DNA of 64,000 nucleotides from Actinomycetospora endophytica. GTDB taxonomy: Bacteria; Actinomycetota; Actinomycetes; Mycobacteriales; Pseudonocardiaceae. A program made the translations under genes and the position numbers. The notes beneath the pieces were generated by a model. The model was not told the DNA's origin and did not search any database. It worked only from the letters and a program-made list of their open reading frames with translations. Every line of letters begins with the position of its first letter. The stretch's first letter is position 1. The stretch is from the NCBI RefSeq assembly GCF_021026375.1, contig NZ_JAJNDB010000001.1, positions 1,860,001 through 1,924,000 on the forward strand, in the 5' to 3' direction. Shown in pieces: positions 1-8,429 of this stretch.

Positions 1-2920
1 TGTGGCGATGGCGGGCTCGGGCTCGCTGTCCACGGCCGCGATCGACGTGGCCTCGGGCTCGGTGACGCTGGCCGGGGCCGGAGGTCTGTCCGCCGCTGGG
101 ACTACCACCGGCCAGGCATCGGCTGCGCTCGTCGGTACTGGCTCGCTGAGCACCGCAGCCATCGACCTGGCGCAGGACTCCGTGGCGCTCAGCGGATCCG
201 GGAGCCTGTCGGCGTCCGGAGTGACCACCGGGCAGGCCTCGGTCGCCCTGGCTGGCGCCGGTGCTCTCGCGGCGACCGCGGTGGACCTCGCTCAGGGCAG
301 CGTCGCGCTGCATGGCGCAGGCGCACTCACCGCGTCCACCCTCGCCACCGGCGTGGCTTCGGTCGCTCTCGTCGGCTCCGGTGCGCTCCAGGCGTCGGGG
401 ACGGACCTCGGTCTGACGACAGCGGCGCTGGCCGGAGCAGGGATGCTCACGGCTGCCGCCACGGACGTCGCCCAGGGCTCCGTGGGTCTGGCGGGTGCTG
501 GCGTGCTCAGCGCCGCGGGCACCACCACCGGGATCGCCTCGGCCGCGCTGGCCGGGTCCGGCGTGCTCACGGCGCCTGCCTCGCAGGGCCAGTTCGCCTC
601 GGTAGCGCTGGCCGGGTCCGGGACGCTGTCGACCTCCGCTATCGACCTCGCCCAGGCCGCGGTCTCGCTGGTCGGAGCAGGCTCCGTGACCGCCGCCGGT
701 GTCGACGTAGCCCTGGCGATCGTCAACCTGGCCGGATCCGCGGCGCTGGCCGCGAGCGCCACCGACCTCGGGCTGAGCAGCGTCTCGTTGACCGGCTCGG
801 GAGCGCTCTCCGCGCTCGGGGTGGACATCCAGCCCGCCTCGGTCTCGCTGGCGGGCTCGGGAGCCCTGGCCGCTTCGGCGACCGTGCTGGCGCAGGCCAG
901 CGTTGCGTTCTCGGTCTCCGGGGGACTGAGCGCCGTGGCGATCGACGTGGCCGCCACCTCGGTGGCGCTGCACGGCTCGGGCACGCTGACCAGCAGCGCC
1001 ATCGACCTCGCCCAGGCGGCAGCTGCGATGGCGGGCACCGGCGCCCTGGCCACCGCAGCGGCAGTCACCGGCCAGGCCTCGGTGGCGTTGGCGGGCTTCG
1101 GCACGCTGGCCGCCAGCGCGCTCGACCTGGCCTACACCTCGGTCGCGTTCGCCGGGGCCGGTTCGCTGAGCGTTCCGGCGACGACCACCGGCATCGCCCA
1201 GGTGGCTCTGGGCGGTCGCGGGGCTCTGAACGCCGCCGCGATCGACGTCGGGCTGACCTCGATGGCCTTGAGTGGATCCGGCGCCCTCTCGGCGACTCCG
1301 CTGATGACCGGGATGGCGTCCGTCGCCTTCGTCGGGGCCGGAGCCCTGGCCGCGGTGGCCCTGGACGTTGCCCTCGACGCGGTCAGTCTCGCTGGGGCCG
1401 GTCAGATGACCACGTCGGCCCTCGACATCGGGCTCGTCGCGGTCACGGTGGCCGGTTCCGGCGGCGTGGCTACGGTCGCGGTCGACGTCGCGATGGGCTC
1501 GGTGGTCCTCGTCGGGTCCGGCGTGCTGTTCGCGAGCCCGGGCGGTGGCCAGTTCACCAGCGCGACGCTCGCGGGCACCGGCGCGTTGACGGCCAGCGGG
1601 ATCGACGTGGCCCCAACCAGCGTCGCCCTGGCCGGTTCTGGCTCGCTCGCGGCCACGGACATCGCCACGGGGCTCGCCAGCGTCGCCCTGGCCGGGACGG
1701 GCGTGCTGACGACCGCCGCGTACGCCCAGCAGTTAGTCGCGGCGACCTTCACCGGCACCGGTGCGCTCGTCGCGAGCGCCATCGACGTCGGGGTGGCCGC
1801 GGCGAGCCTGCACGGGGTCGGCTCGCTCTCGGTCGCGGCGCTGGATGTCGCTCTGGCGGCGGTGGGTCTGGCCGGGACGGGCACCCTCAGCGCGTCTGGC
1901 GGCACGACGGGCCTGGCAGCGGCCTCGATGGCTGGGAACGGCGTCCTGAGCGCCGTAGCGGGGCGCACGGCCACCGAGACGGTGCCGCTGAGCGGCTCGG
2001 GGGTCCTCGCGGCCTCGGCGATCGTGCTGGGGCAGACGACGGTGGCCCTGCGCGGGTCGGGAAGCCTCTCCGGGGCCGCTCTCGATCTCGCGTACGGCTC
2101 GGTGTCCCTCCACGGGAGCGGCGCCGTGACCACGTCGGCCATCGACGAGGCCGGGTCCGCGGTCGCCATCACGGGCCAGGGCGGACTGGCCGCCGCTGCG
2201 GTCGACCTGGCGTACGCCAGCGTGACGCTCACCGGCGTCGGTTCGCTCGCGGTCGACGGGCTGACCGGCAACGAGGCCGCGGTCGTGCTGACCGGCGACG
2301 GCGAGCTGTCGATCGCTGCGCAGACCGCCGCGTACTGCAGCGTGGCGCTGACCGGCATGGGCTTCCTCGCCGCGACCGATCTGGTCGTCGGGGTGGCCCA
2401 GGTGGCGCTTCGCGGGGCCGGGGCCCTCGCGGCAACCGGCACGGGCCAAGCGCTCGACACGGTGGCCCTGGCCGGGTCGGGGACGCTGGCTGTGAGCACC
2501 CTGGCCGCCGGTCTGGCGCAGGTCGCCCTTCACGGGTCTGGGTCGCTCTCGACCAACGCCCTACCGGGCTCGGTCAACGCGGTCAGTCTCGCCGGGGCGG
2601 GCACGGTGGCGGTGAGCGCGCTGCGCATCACGACGCCGACGATCACCTTGTCCGGCACCGGGACGCTCGCCGCGGTCAGCGTTGCCACCCAGTACGTGGC
2701 CGCGGTGCTCGCGGGAGCAGGTTCGCTGTCGAGCACGGCCAGGGCTCAGGCTCTGAGCACCGTCGATCTGTCCGGGCAGTTGTCCCTGCAGGCGGCGGCG
2801 CTGCGCGCGGTCTCTGCGGCGGCTGCACTCGCCGGTTCCGGTTCGCTGTCGAGCGCCGGGACGGTGGTCGGCCAGGCCGTGGTCATCCTCGCTGCGAGCG
2901 GCGTGCTCGGCGTCGGAGAG
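1..2920 (+). repeat. Uninterrupted coding tandem repeat, 60-bp unit, about 48 copies
   Basis: Each 60-base block begins in the same phase (usually gGTGGCGCTGgcc or a variant), so register is kept over about 2.9 kb. Units diverge in sequence while keeping the encoded pattern, so protein structure rather than recent DNA duplication maintains them. There is no constant repeat and variable spacer alternation, so it is not a CRISPR array. Confidence 0.85.
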
Positions 2921-2983
2921 GCCACCGTGATCCCGCGCTCGGACAAGAACCCGCGGCTCGGGCTCATCCCGCTGTTCATGTGA
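2..2983 (+). CDS. Giant 20-residue-repeat phage structural protein (partial at 5' end)
   Basis: The reading frame is open to the left window edge, so the true start is probably upstream. Almost the whole protein is one repeat with consensus close to xVALAGSGxLSAxAxDLAxx, about 48 copies, followed by a short non-repeat tail ending in LGLIPLFM. Units are exactly 20 residues with no insertion or deletion, which suggests a solenoid such as a beta-helix or fibre shaft. It lies directly upstream of an endolysin and a holin, where minor tail or tail-fibre genes usually sit in actinobacteriophages. Role as a tail fibre or minor tail protein is inferred from context and repeat style, not from a recognised domain. 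No signal peptide can be judged because the N-terminus is missing. Confidence 0.7.
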   Translation: MAMAGSGSLSTAAIDVASGSVTLAGAGGLSAAGTTTGQASAALVGTGSLSTAAIDLAQDSVALSGSGSLSASGVTTGQASVALAGAGALAATAVDLAQGSVALHGAGALTASTLATGVASVALVGSGALQASGTDLGLTTAALAGAGMLTAAATDVAQGSVGLAGAGVLSAAGTTTGIASAALAGSGVLTAPASQGQFASVALAGSGTLSTSAIDLAQAAVSLVGAGSVTAAGVDVALAIVNLAGSAALAASATDLGLSSVSLTGSGALSALGVDIQPASVSLAGSGALAASATVLAQASVAFSVSGGLSAVAIDVAATSVALHGSGTLTSSAIDLAQAAAAMAGTGALATAAAVTGQASVALAGFGTLAASALDLAYTSVAFAGAGSLSVPATTTGIAQVALGGRGALNAAAIDVGLTSMALSGSGALSATPLMTGMASVAFVGAGALAAVALDVALDAVSLAGAGQMTTSALDIGLVAVTVAGSGGVATVAVDVAMGSVVLVGSGVLFASPGGGQFTSATLAGTGALTASGIDVAPTSVALAGSGSLAATDIATGLASVALAGTGVLTTAAYAQQLVAATFTGTGALVASAIDVGVAAASLHGVGSLSVAALDVALAAVGLAGTGTLSASGGTTGLAAASMAGNGVLSAVAGRTATETVPLSGSGVLAASAIVLGQTTVALRGSGSLSGAALDLAYGSVSLHGSGAVTTSAIDEAGSAVAITGQGGLAAAAVDLAYASVTLTGVGSLAVDGLTGNEAAVVLTGDGELSIAAQTAAYCSVALTGMGFLAATDLVVGVAQVALRGAGALAATGTGQALDTVALAGSGTLAVSTLAAGLAQVALHGSGSLSTNALPGSVNAVSLAGAGTVAVSALRITTPTITLSGTGTLAAVSVATQYVAAVLAGAGSLSSTARAQALSTVDLSGQLSLQAAALRAVSAAAALAGSGSLSSAGTVVGQAVVILAASGVLGVGEATVIPRSDKNPRLGLIPLFM

Positions 2984-2997
2984 CTCAGGAGGTCCTC

Positions 2998-3894
2998 GTG
3001 CTCGGTGTCGACAACACCGCGGGCATCACCGACGTGGCAGCCATGAAGGCCGCGGGCTACACCGCGATCTTCCGCTACCTCTCGAACACGCCCTCGAAGA
3101 ACCTGATCATGTCGCAGGCTCCGTACGACACGGAGCTGCGGCGCTACCTCGACAACGGGGTGGCGGTGGTCATGAACTGGGAGTCGTCCGGCCACATCGA
3201 CGACAACCAGACCAACCACCCGGGCGACGCCCACGCCCAGGGCGTCGAGGACGCGACCCGCGCCAACGACCAGGCCAGGAAGATGGGCCACTCCGAGGCG
3301 CCGATCTACTTCTCGATCGACTTCGACTGCTCGGACTGGGCGGGGCTCACGGCGTACTTCCAGGCCGTGGCCTCGGTGATCGGGCTGGCCCGCACCGGGG
3401 TCTACGGCGGCTACTGGGTCGTCGACCACCTGGTGAACAACGGCCTGGTCACCTATGTCTGGCAGACGCTGGCCTGGTCGACGGTCAACGGCGTGGCGTA
3501 CTCCCGGCACCCTCGGGCCAATGTCATCCAGCGGGTCGGGGAGGTCACCGTCGCCGGGGTCGCCTGCGACGTGGACGAGATCCTCACCCCCGCTGATTTC
3601 GGTCAGCTCCCGCGGGGCGCTGCTCCCGCGCCGACTCCTGCTCCTGTCACGCTGCCGGAGATCGTGGACGGCTCGACGTCGGCGCTGGTGTGGAATCTCC
3701 AGCTCTTCATGAACCGGGCCTTCGCCAGCTACAGCCACATCGACGCCGGGCCCGGCCCCACGTCGCGCTGTGGGCCGCAGACCGAGGCGGCGGTGACCGA
3801 GTTCCAGCGCCGGATGGGAATCTCGACAGCGCCGCCCTTCGCGGTCGGGCCGAAGACCTGGGCGGCGCTGGAGTCGTTCGGCTTCCAGCCCTGA
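2998..3894 (+). CDS. Endolysin: DUF1906 glycoside-hydrolase-like domain plus peptidoglycan-binding domain
   Basis: Predicted cell-wall hydrolase of about 298 residues. The N-terminal part (about 1-200, starting MLGVDNTAGITD, with FRYLSN, YFSIDFDCSDW and GVYGGYW) fits the DUF1906/Rv2525c-like glycoside-hydrolase fold. A Pro/Ala linker leads to a C-terminal peptidoglycan-binding type 1 domain (about 220-298; CGPQTEAAVTEFQRRMG, VGPKTWAAL). I chose GTG 2998 because AGGAGG at 2987-2992 lies 5 bases upstream; an earlier in-frame GTG at 2980 overlaps the previous stop but has no comparable site. There is no signal peptide, so release would depend on the holin encoded at 4267. It works with the preceding structural gene as the late lysis module of a prophage. 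Confidence 0.85.
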   Translation: MLGVDNTAGITDVAAMKAAGYTAIFRYLSNTPSKNLIMSQAPYDTELRRYLDNGVAVVMNWESSGHIDDNQTNHPGDAHAQGVEDATRANDQARKMGHSEAPIYFSIDFDCSDWAGLTAYFQAVASVIGLARTGVYGGYWVVDHLVNNGLVTYVWQTLAWSTVNGVAYSRHPRANVIQRVGEVTVAGVACDVDEILTPADFGQLPRGAAPAPTPAPVTLPEIVDGSTSALVWNLQLFMNRAFASYSHIDAGPGPTSRCGPQTEAAVTEFQRRMGISTAPPFAVGPKTWAALESFGFQP

Positions 3895-3896
3895 CA

Positions 3897-3938
3897 CGAC
3901 AACACCCCGGGACCAGAGCGGTCTCGGGGGTGTTGTCG
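3897..3938. terminator. Bidirectional hairpin between convergent genes
   Basis: CGACAACACCCCGGGA pairs with TCTCGGGGGTGTTGTCG around a short loop. It lies 2 bases after the endolysin stop and just past the stop of the leftward small gene, so it can end transcription from both sides. Confidence 0.75.
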
Positions 3939-3944
3939 ACGGAC

Positions 3945-4175
3945 CTAGGGCTTGCTCAGCGAGCCCCGGTAGCGAAGTCCGCCCCGTCCACCGCAGCCAT
4001 CGCACGGCCCGGAAGCGACGAAGGGCTCGTCATCCCACATGTTCAGGCCGGGTCCTGTGTTCTTCAGGTAGCGCGCGTCGTCACCCCACTTCGCGCGCAT
4101 GGGTCCGTTGGCAGGACCGTTGGCGAGGACGTTCGTGCAGCCCTCACAGAGGTCTAGCGGAGTGACTTGCGACAT
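3945..4175 (-). CDS. Small cysteine-motif protein (76 aa), putative zinc-binding phage protein
   Basis: Not a family I can name. The product starts MSQVTPLDLCEGC and ends with PCDGCGGRGG and a basic tail; the CEGC and CDGC pairs could bind one zinc ion, as in DnaJ-like or ribbon knuckles. Start ATG 4175 has an AGAGGGG-type ribosome site about 6 bases upstream. It is transcribed against the lysis genes and shares their hairpin terminator. Third-position GC is high, supporting real coding. Its function is unknown. Confidence 0.6.
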   Translation of the reverse strand: MSQVTPLDLCEGCTNVLANGPANGPMRAKWGDDARYLKNTGPGLNMWDDEPFVASGPCDGCGGRGGLRYRGSLSKP

Positions 4176-4266
4176 GGGGAGCCCCTCTCTCCGGTGACCC
4201 CTGCTCATCGGTTGATCGAGGAGCGTCGTTTCACCCCCGCGTCTCGCGGGCCTTCGGGAGGCACCC

Positions 4267-4560
4267 ATGACCAGTCCCGTCTCCGACTTCGAGTCGTCCT
4301 CCGGTGAGCAGGTGGCCAACGATGTCGCGAACCTGTCCTCGACCCCCAGGCCCGTGCTCTGGAGCCACCTGGCGGCCTTCGTGCTCGCGCTGGGGCTCGC
4401 GGCGGTGAACTCGGCGGTCTGGGCCCAGATCCCGGGCGGTGCCGCCATCACGATCTCGGTGGCCAGCATCGTCGTCCAGGGCGTGGTGCAGGGCATCGCG
4501 GCTTGGCTGGCCCACATCCAGGTCGCTCCGGTCTCCGGAGGCGGCGCGCACGAGAAGTAG
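4267..4560 (+). CDS. Putative holin (97 aa, two membrane segments)
   Basis: Small protein with a hydrophilic N-terminus, two hydrophobic stretches (about 33-52, HLAAFVLALGLAAVN; about 61-85, AAITISVASIVVQGVVQG) and a short polar tail ending GGAHEK. GGGAGG lies just upstream of ATG 4267. Size, topology and position two genes after an endolysin match actinobacteriophage holins, which form membrane lesions so the lysin can reach the wall. A strong terminator follows, consistent with the end of the late operon. Holin identity is inferred, since holins share little sequence. Confidence 0.65.
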   Translation: MTSPVSDFESSSGEQVANDVANLSSTPRPVLWSHLAAFVLALGLAAVNSAVWAQIPGGAAITISVASIVVQGVVQGIAAWLAHIQVAPVSGGGAHEK

Positions 4561-4572
4561 GTACACAGAGAC

Positions 4573-4625
4573 GGCCCCCGTCGAGCGCCCACCCCCCAGG
4601 GTGCTCGGCGGGGGCCTTCTTGCGT
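4573..4625 (+). terminator. Strong intrinsic terminator after the holin gene
   Basis: GGCCCCCGTCGAGC (4573-4586) pairs almost perfectly with GCTCGGCGGGGGCC (4603-4616), followed by TTCTTGCGTTT. It ends the rightward lysis operon. Confidence 0.8.
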
Positions 4626-4657
4626 TTCAGGGCGTGCTCCGCCCCGGGCGCCTCCAG

Positions 4658-4843
4658 CTACCCGAAGAGATCCTTGAAGACGACCACCAGGCCGCCGATG
4701 GCGGAACCGGCGGCGCCGATCAAGCGGAGCAGGTAGAGGCGCTTCGCGCGACGGCGCTCCAGCTCGTCAAGAGTGGCTTCCGGCGCGTCATGAGCGTCCT
4801 GCGGCTGCTCTCGCTCGTGTTCCAGCTCGTCGTTCGTCGTCAT
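4658..4843 (-). CDS. Small membrane-anchored protein (61 aa)
   Basis: Unknown family. The N-terminal half is acidic and helical (NDELEHEREQPQD), followed by a basic stretch ELERRRAKR and one hydrophobic C-terminal segment LIGAAGSAIGGLVVVF. This fits a tail-anchored membrane protein. Codons keep GC in the third position. The ribosome site is weak (GAGGG about 10 bases upstream of ATG 4843). It may be an accessory lysis or exclusion gene, but no function can be assigned. Confidence 0.5.
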   Translation of the reverse strand: MTTNDELEHEREQPQDAHDAPEATLDELERRRAKRLYLLRLIGAAGSAIGGLVVVFKDLFG

Positions 4844-5149
4844 GGCCGAACATCCCTCAGGAGGGCAGGGGGTACCTGCCGTGGGTGAGTGGTCGAGTGC
4901 GCCCGTGGCCCTTGGGCTGACCGGGGGGACCTGGCCTGGGCCCTCATCCGGCTACCACTAACGATGGTCGACGAGGTGCCGAGGCGGCGCGGATCCGCGA
5001 TCGGCACTCCCACTACTATCAGAAGTCGTCACTTATCAATGCTGCGCACAGCTCCGATGTTGACCTTGAACTCCGTCGAGAACGGACGATGCACAGGTCT
5101 CACGCGCTGAAAGGCCCCCGAAAGCCTTGCGCGGTGTGATAAGGCCCGT
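4844..5149. other. Intergenic stretch without a supported gene
   Basis: The stretch has a locally AT-richer patch (about 5010-5100, with ACTACTATCAGAAG and CACTTATCAATG) suggestive of promoters for flanking leftward genes. No reading frame here has both a ribosome site and typical codon use. I see no attachment-type repeat. Confidence 0.4.
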
Positions 5150-5272
5150 TCAGCGCAGGGTGAGTTGCACGCGGCGTGGTGGGCGGCGCCGCTTGCCGAC
5201 GGCCCAGCCCCACCAATAGCCCAGCGGGCCGACGAGGGCGGCGGCGATCAGGGCGCAGATAACCTCACACAT
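5150..5272 (-). CDS. Forty-residue small membrane protein
   Basis: The frame runs from ATG 5272 to TGA 5150, with GGAGG eight bases upstream of the start. The product begins MCEVICALIAAALVG, has an aromatic membrane patch GYWWGWAVG and ends in the basic tail GKRRRPPRRV. One transmembrane segment with a positive cytoplasmic tail is likely. It is the first gene leftward from a divergent intergenic region that also precedes the HTH gene at 5430. Function unknown; support rests on the ribosome site and topology. Confidence 0.55.
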   Translation of the reverse strand: MCEVICALIAAALVGPLGYWWGWAVGKRRRPPRRVQLTLR

Positions 5273-5429
5273 CGGGCGGACCTCCAGCGTCCGTCAAGGG
5301 CCCGGCCGGTGTTCCAGCACCGCGTCCGGGCCCGCTCCATGTCCGAGCCCTCACCGTGGCACCGGCGAGCCAAACGCGCCAGACACGTCATTCACGCCAG
5401 CAGGTCGCATCCACGCCGTCCGAGCCACG

Positions 5430-5615
5430 ATGATCTCCGCCGTGTCCGAGTTGGTGTCGACGTCCGAGGCGGCGAAGGCCGTCGGGGTGTCGGCCCGCTC
5501 GCTGGCCCGGTGGGCCCAGGAGGGCACGCTGGAACCCGAGCTGGTCACTCCGGGCGGGCACCTGCGCTGGGACGTCGAGCGGCTCCGCCAGCAGCTCCGG
5601 GAGCTGCGTAAGTGA
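5430..5615 (+). CDS. MerR-like helix-turn-helix protein (61 aa), excisionase-type
   Basis: A compact DNA-binding domain: TSEAAKAVGVSARSLARWAQ is a MerR/HTH_17 helix-turn-helix followed by a wing-like VTPGGHLRW. Size and fold match phage and integrative-element excisionases or recombination directionality factors, and small regulators. It overlaps the next gene by four bases (GTGA), so the two are translationally coupled. It lies 1.2 kb from the serine recombinase gene, so it could control excision direction, but a plain transcriptional role is equally possible. Confidence 0.7.
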   Translation: MISAVSELVSTSEAAKAVGVSARSLARWAQEGTLEPELVTPGGHLRWDVERLRQQLRELRK

Positions 5616-6259
5616 GCGCTGCCGACTCCGCTCAGGTCGTCGCCGCCATCGCGGGCAGCGTCAGCGCGGTCGGCACGCTGGCTGCCGCGTACGCGGCGCT
5701 CAGGACGACCCGGAGCGCGGACGAGACGGCTCGGCGGGCGAGCACGGCGCTGGGTCGGACCGCCCGGCCGGACGTGCGGGTCACCGTGCTGATGCGGAAT
5801 CACTCGCCGGACCCCGCGCCATTCCGAGTCAACGTCTTCAACGTCAGTCGACGGTTCGCTGCGGCCAACATCGACGTCTGGTTCGAGCGACTCGATGGCC
5901 AGGGCAAGCCACCTGAGCCGATGAAGCCCGTGCGCCACCTGGAGCCCGACGAGCACAAGGACGCTGGCGCCGGGTCGCTGGCATGGCGATGGGAGCCTCC
6001 TTCGCCCGACGCGATCCCGCTGGACTGGTACGACATTCTTGCGGTGAGGATGCGCTACCAGGACGAGAGCCAGCTCGTGACCTGGGAGCGTCCGGCGGGG
6101 ACGTTGCGGGTGACCTGGACCCAGGATGACGAGGGCACCTGGAAGGCATCCGTGGTCTACAGCGCCGAGGCGCCGGAGCCCGTCGAGGTCGGACGCGAGA
6201 CCCCGGCTCAGCTCGGCTACTGGCGAACCCTGGGCCGGGCGATCAAAGGGACGCGGTAG
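5612..6259 (+). CDS. Unknown membrane-anchored protein (215 aa)
   Basis: Starts at GTG 5612 overlapping the previous stop. An N-terminal hydrophobic segment (about 8-28, VVAAIAGSVSAVGTLAAAYAAL) is followed by a soluble domain with many beta-type stretches (RPDVRVTVLMRN, FRVNVFNVSRR, GTLRVTWTQ). The layout is that of a membrane-tethered domain exposed on one side, as often seen in actinobacterial hypothetical proteins. No catalytic motif is visible. It is the middle gene of a three-gene rightward unit (HTH, this gene, 6263 gene) in the prophage interior, where lysogeny-expressed cargo may sit. Confidence 0.6.
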   Translation: MSAADSAQVVAAIAGSVSAVGTLAAAYAALRTTRSADETARRASTALGRTARPDVRVTVLMRNHSPDPAPFRVNVFNVSRRFAAANIDVWFERLDGQGKPPEPMKPVRHLEPDEHKDAGAGSLAWRWEPPSPDAIPLDWYDILAVRMRYQDESQLVTWERPAGTLRVTWTQDDEGTWKASVVYSAEAPEPVEVGRETPAQLGYWRTLGRAIKGTR

Positions 6260-6262
6260 GAC

Positions 6263-6796
6263 GTGGTCGAGAGCATCGGGAGAGCGGCGGGTGACCCGCT
6301 CTTCGAGATCGCGGTCTACCGGGTGACTCCGAGGCGCTGGCACCAGGAGCTGGACGAGCTAGACGGGCAGGTCCACGAGTTCCTTGCTCCGGATCGGGAC
6401 TACCTCTCGGAGTCCCGCTACCAGGAGCGCTTCGAGCGACTCCAGGAGGCGTTCCGGGCCCAGGTCGGCGAGTTCCCCTACGGCCAGGCCCTCGGGTGGT
6501 TGCGCCTGATCCACGACGGCCCGGGGCCCGCGGTCAAGGGGTACTCCTACAAGCTGCCGCAGAAGCGCTTCCAGCGGCGCTTCCAGCAGGCCCACTTCCG
6601 CGCGACGGGAACGGAGCTTGAGGTCAGCTTCCGGCGCTCAGGAACCGCGGCGGACTTCGTGAAGGAGCTGCGCGCCGCGATCGTGGCGACCAGGTCCCGG
6701 GGGCGCATCTTCGAGGGGCGGTGGCTGGACATGGCTGCCTTCGACAAGGTCGCCCCGTTCGTCGACTGGCAGGGCCTGCTCAGCCCGCCTGGCTGA
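6263..6796 (+). CDS. Unknown soluble protein (177 aa)
   Basis: Starts at GTG 6263, three bases after the previous stop, with AAAGGGA in the end of the upstream gene as a possible ribosome site. The product is rich in charged helices (QELDELDGQVHEF, RYQERFERLQEAF) and basic patches (KLPQKRFQRRFQQ). No known domain recognised. Its 3' end overlaps the convergent serine recombinase gene by 17 bases, which is unusual and could couple their expression by antisense transcription. Confidence 0.6.
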   Translation: MVESIGRAAGDPLFEIAVYRVTPRRWHQELDELDGQVHEFLAPDRDYLSESRYQERFERLQEAFRAQVGEFPYGQALGWLRLIHDGPGPAVKGYSYKLPQKRFQRRFQQAHFRATGTELEVSFRRSGTAADFVKELRAAIVATRSRGRIFEGRWLDMAAFDKVAPFVDWQGLLSPPG

Positions 6797-7478
6797 CCTG
6801 TCCGCCCACGGCTGGCTCGGACCGACGGAGCACCGCCGCGACGGTCGAGGGATACCACCGAGACCCGCCCTGGCTGGTGGGCACCTCGAAATAGTTGAAG
6901 GTTGAAGCGATCTCCGCGAGCGTCATGCCCTGGTCCCGCAGCTCCCGCGCGCGGGCCACCAGCTCGGCGTGAGCACGGTCTGGGCGACCGAGGACCTTCC
7001 CGTCGCGGCGGAGCGCCTGCAGGGCGTCCGAGGTCCGCTGGGCGATCAGCTCTCGCTCGAACTGCGCAAACGACGCCAGGACGTTGGCCATCATCGCGCC
7101 GGAGGGCGTGGAGGTGTCCACGCCGAGGTCCATGACCACCAGCGACCAGCCGTTGCGCTTCGAGCGGTCCACGAGGCCGGTGAAGTCGTGCACCGAGCGG
7201 GAGAGCCGGTCGAGCTTGGCCACCATGAGGTTGGCGGCCTCACCGCCATCGAGCGCGCCCAAGGCCGCGAGCAGCCCCGGGCGCCCGACGATGGTCTTCG
7301 CGCTGATGCCCTCGTCGGCCTGCTCAGCCACGACCCGCCAGCCTCGGCGGTCGACCTCGTCGGCGAGCTTGGCCCGCTGCGCGTCGAGTCCGAGCCCGCT
7401 CTGGGCCTGGTCCTCGGTCGAGACCCGGACATAGGTGATGACGGTGTCCGGATCGGCCGTCTTGCGGCGTGCTGGCAC
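6780..7478 (-). CDS. Serine recombinase (resolvase/invertase family, 232 aa)
   Basis: The N-terminal resolvase domain has the nucleophile Ser20 in ITYVRVSTEDQ, then GRPGLLAAL and KLDRLSRSVHDF with the conserved arginines. A long helix (ANVLASFAQFERELIAQRT) joins it to a short C-terminal DNA-binding domain with MTLAEIASTFNYFEVPT. At 232 residues it is shorter than large phage serine integrases (450-600) and resembles resolvases or short integrases of actinomycete elements. It may integrate and excise this element, whose right end is a clean break in tadA, or may only resolve multimers; the real integrase could lie left of the window. It is the last gene of the leftward set. Confidence 0.85.
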   Translation of the reverse strand: MPARRKTADPDTVITYVRVSTEDQAQSGLGLDAQRAKLADEVDRRGWRVVAEQADEGISAKTIVGRPGLLAALGALDGGEAANLMVAKLDRLSRSVHDFTGLVDRSKRNGWSLVVMDLGVDTSTPSGAMMANVLASFAQFERELIAQRTSDALQALRRDGKVLGRPDRAHAELVARARELRDQGMTLAEIASTFNYFEVPTSQGGSRWYPSTVAAVLRRSEPAVGGQVSQAG

Positions 7479-7545
7479 GTCTCCTCCATACAGCTAACGG
7501 GCGTTGGGTGTATGCGATCGGGCGAAACCGGACATCTAGCGCCGT

Positions 7546-7905
7546 CTACTGTTCGCGCGAGACGGGGGTAGACGCAGGTGCCCCCTCGGGGGCCCAACTC
7601 GGGTCCCAGCCGGGGCGGTCGAAGCGCAGCCCCCAGGCGATCCACCGAACCCCGTCGAGGAACGCCTGAGTCCGCTCGTCGCGCTCAGGGTCGGCGTAGA
7701 AGTCCCGCCACATCTCGTACTCCCGCAGGATCGCCCGGTTGGCGTCGATCCGGGCGAGGTCGCGCTGGCGCTGGCATGAGTGTTGTCCCTCGGGCAGGCC
7801 CCACCATGCGCAGGCGCATATCTGGCTGGCCGCCGTGCGCTGCTGGGCGTGGAGGGCCTCGTGGGTCCAGGCCAGTAGACGGTGGTTGCACGGACGGCGG
7901 CTCAT
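7546..7905 (-). CDS. Unknown Cys/Trp-rich protein (119 aa)
   Basis: ATG 7905 overlaps the stop of the upstream membrane gene (ATGA), indicating coupled translation. The N-terminal part has four cysteines (RPCNHRLL, CACAWWG, HSCQRQ) with histidines, so metal binding is possible. The C-terminal half is helical and charged (RDFYADPERDERTQAFLDG). No family recognised. It is co-transcribed with the FtsK/TraB-like gene block, like small accessory genes of conjugative elements. Confidence 0.6.
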   Translation of the reverse strand: MSRRPCNHRLLAWTHEALHAQQRTAASQICACAWWGLPEGQHSCQRQRDLARIDANRAILREYEMWRDFYADPERDERTQAFLDGVRWIAWGLRFDRPGWDPSWAPEGAPASTPVSREQ

Positions 7906-8339
7906 CGGGCGTGCCGTCCCGAGCGCACCGGCACGGTCACCGGACAGGTGATCGGTGCGGTCACGGGCTCCAGCGCGGTAGCGCGGAAGGGGCGGGCGTC
8001 CAGCCCCCACGCCTCGTTGTGCCGGGCGGCGGCCTCGGCGTCGAAGGGCGGGAGCGCCGGGTGCTCGCGGCCGTAGCGCGCCTGCTTGCGCGCCCGAGCG
8101 GCCCGCTGCCGCACCAGGACCAGGTAGACCGCCCAGGGCACCGTCCCGAGCAGCGTGAACGGCAGCAGGACGGCGGAGATCGTGGCCATGCCCAGGAACG
8201 CCAGCCACATGAACGGCTCCGCCCAGGGCATGGCGGTCAGCGTGTCGACCAGCTTGACCCGCGGCGCCTTGGCCCGGCGGCGGCCCACCGGCACCGAGAC
8301 CCCCACCGGGCCCACGAACCCGTACAGTCGAATGCCCAT
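7902..8339 (-). CDS. Two-span membrane protein (145 aa)
   Basis: A basic N-terminus ([11 protein letters not shown]) precedes two hydrophobic segments (about 42-62, [19 protein letters not shown]; about 63-78, [14 protein letters not shown]) and a basic cytoplasmic tail ([12 protein letters not shown]). Similar small membrane proteins, called Spd, accompany TraB in Streptomyces elements and help plasmid spread. That role is inferred from topology and neighbours only. The gene ends in ATGA overlap with the next one. Confidence 0.6.
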   Translation of the reverse strand: MGIRLYGFVGPVGVSVPVGRRRAKAPRVKLVDTLTAMPWAEPFMWLAFLGMATISAVLLPFTLLGTVPWAVYLVLVRQRAARARKQARYGREHPALPPFDAEAAARHNEAWGLDARPFRATALEPVTAPITCPVTVPVRSGRHAR

Positions 8340-8429
8340 CTCAGCGTCCTCTCGCGATGCGCAGGCCCAGGTCCTGCGCGCTCAGGCTTCTCAACCATTC
8401 GTCGGTGATCTCGGGAGCGCGACAGGACA

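Noticed and set aside
1-2920. 60-base periodicity resembling a CRISPR array
   Set aside because: Units diverge along their whole length and stay in one reading frame; no constant repeat with unique spacers exists.
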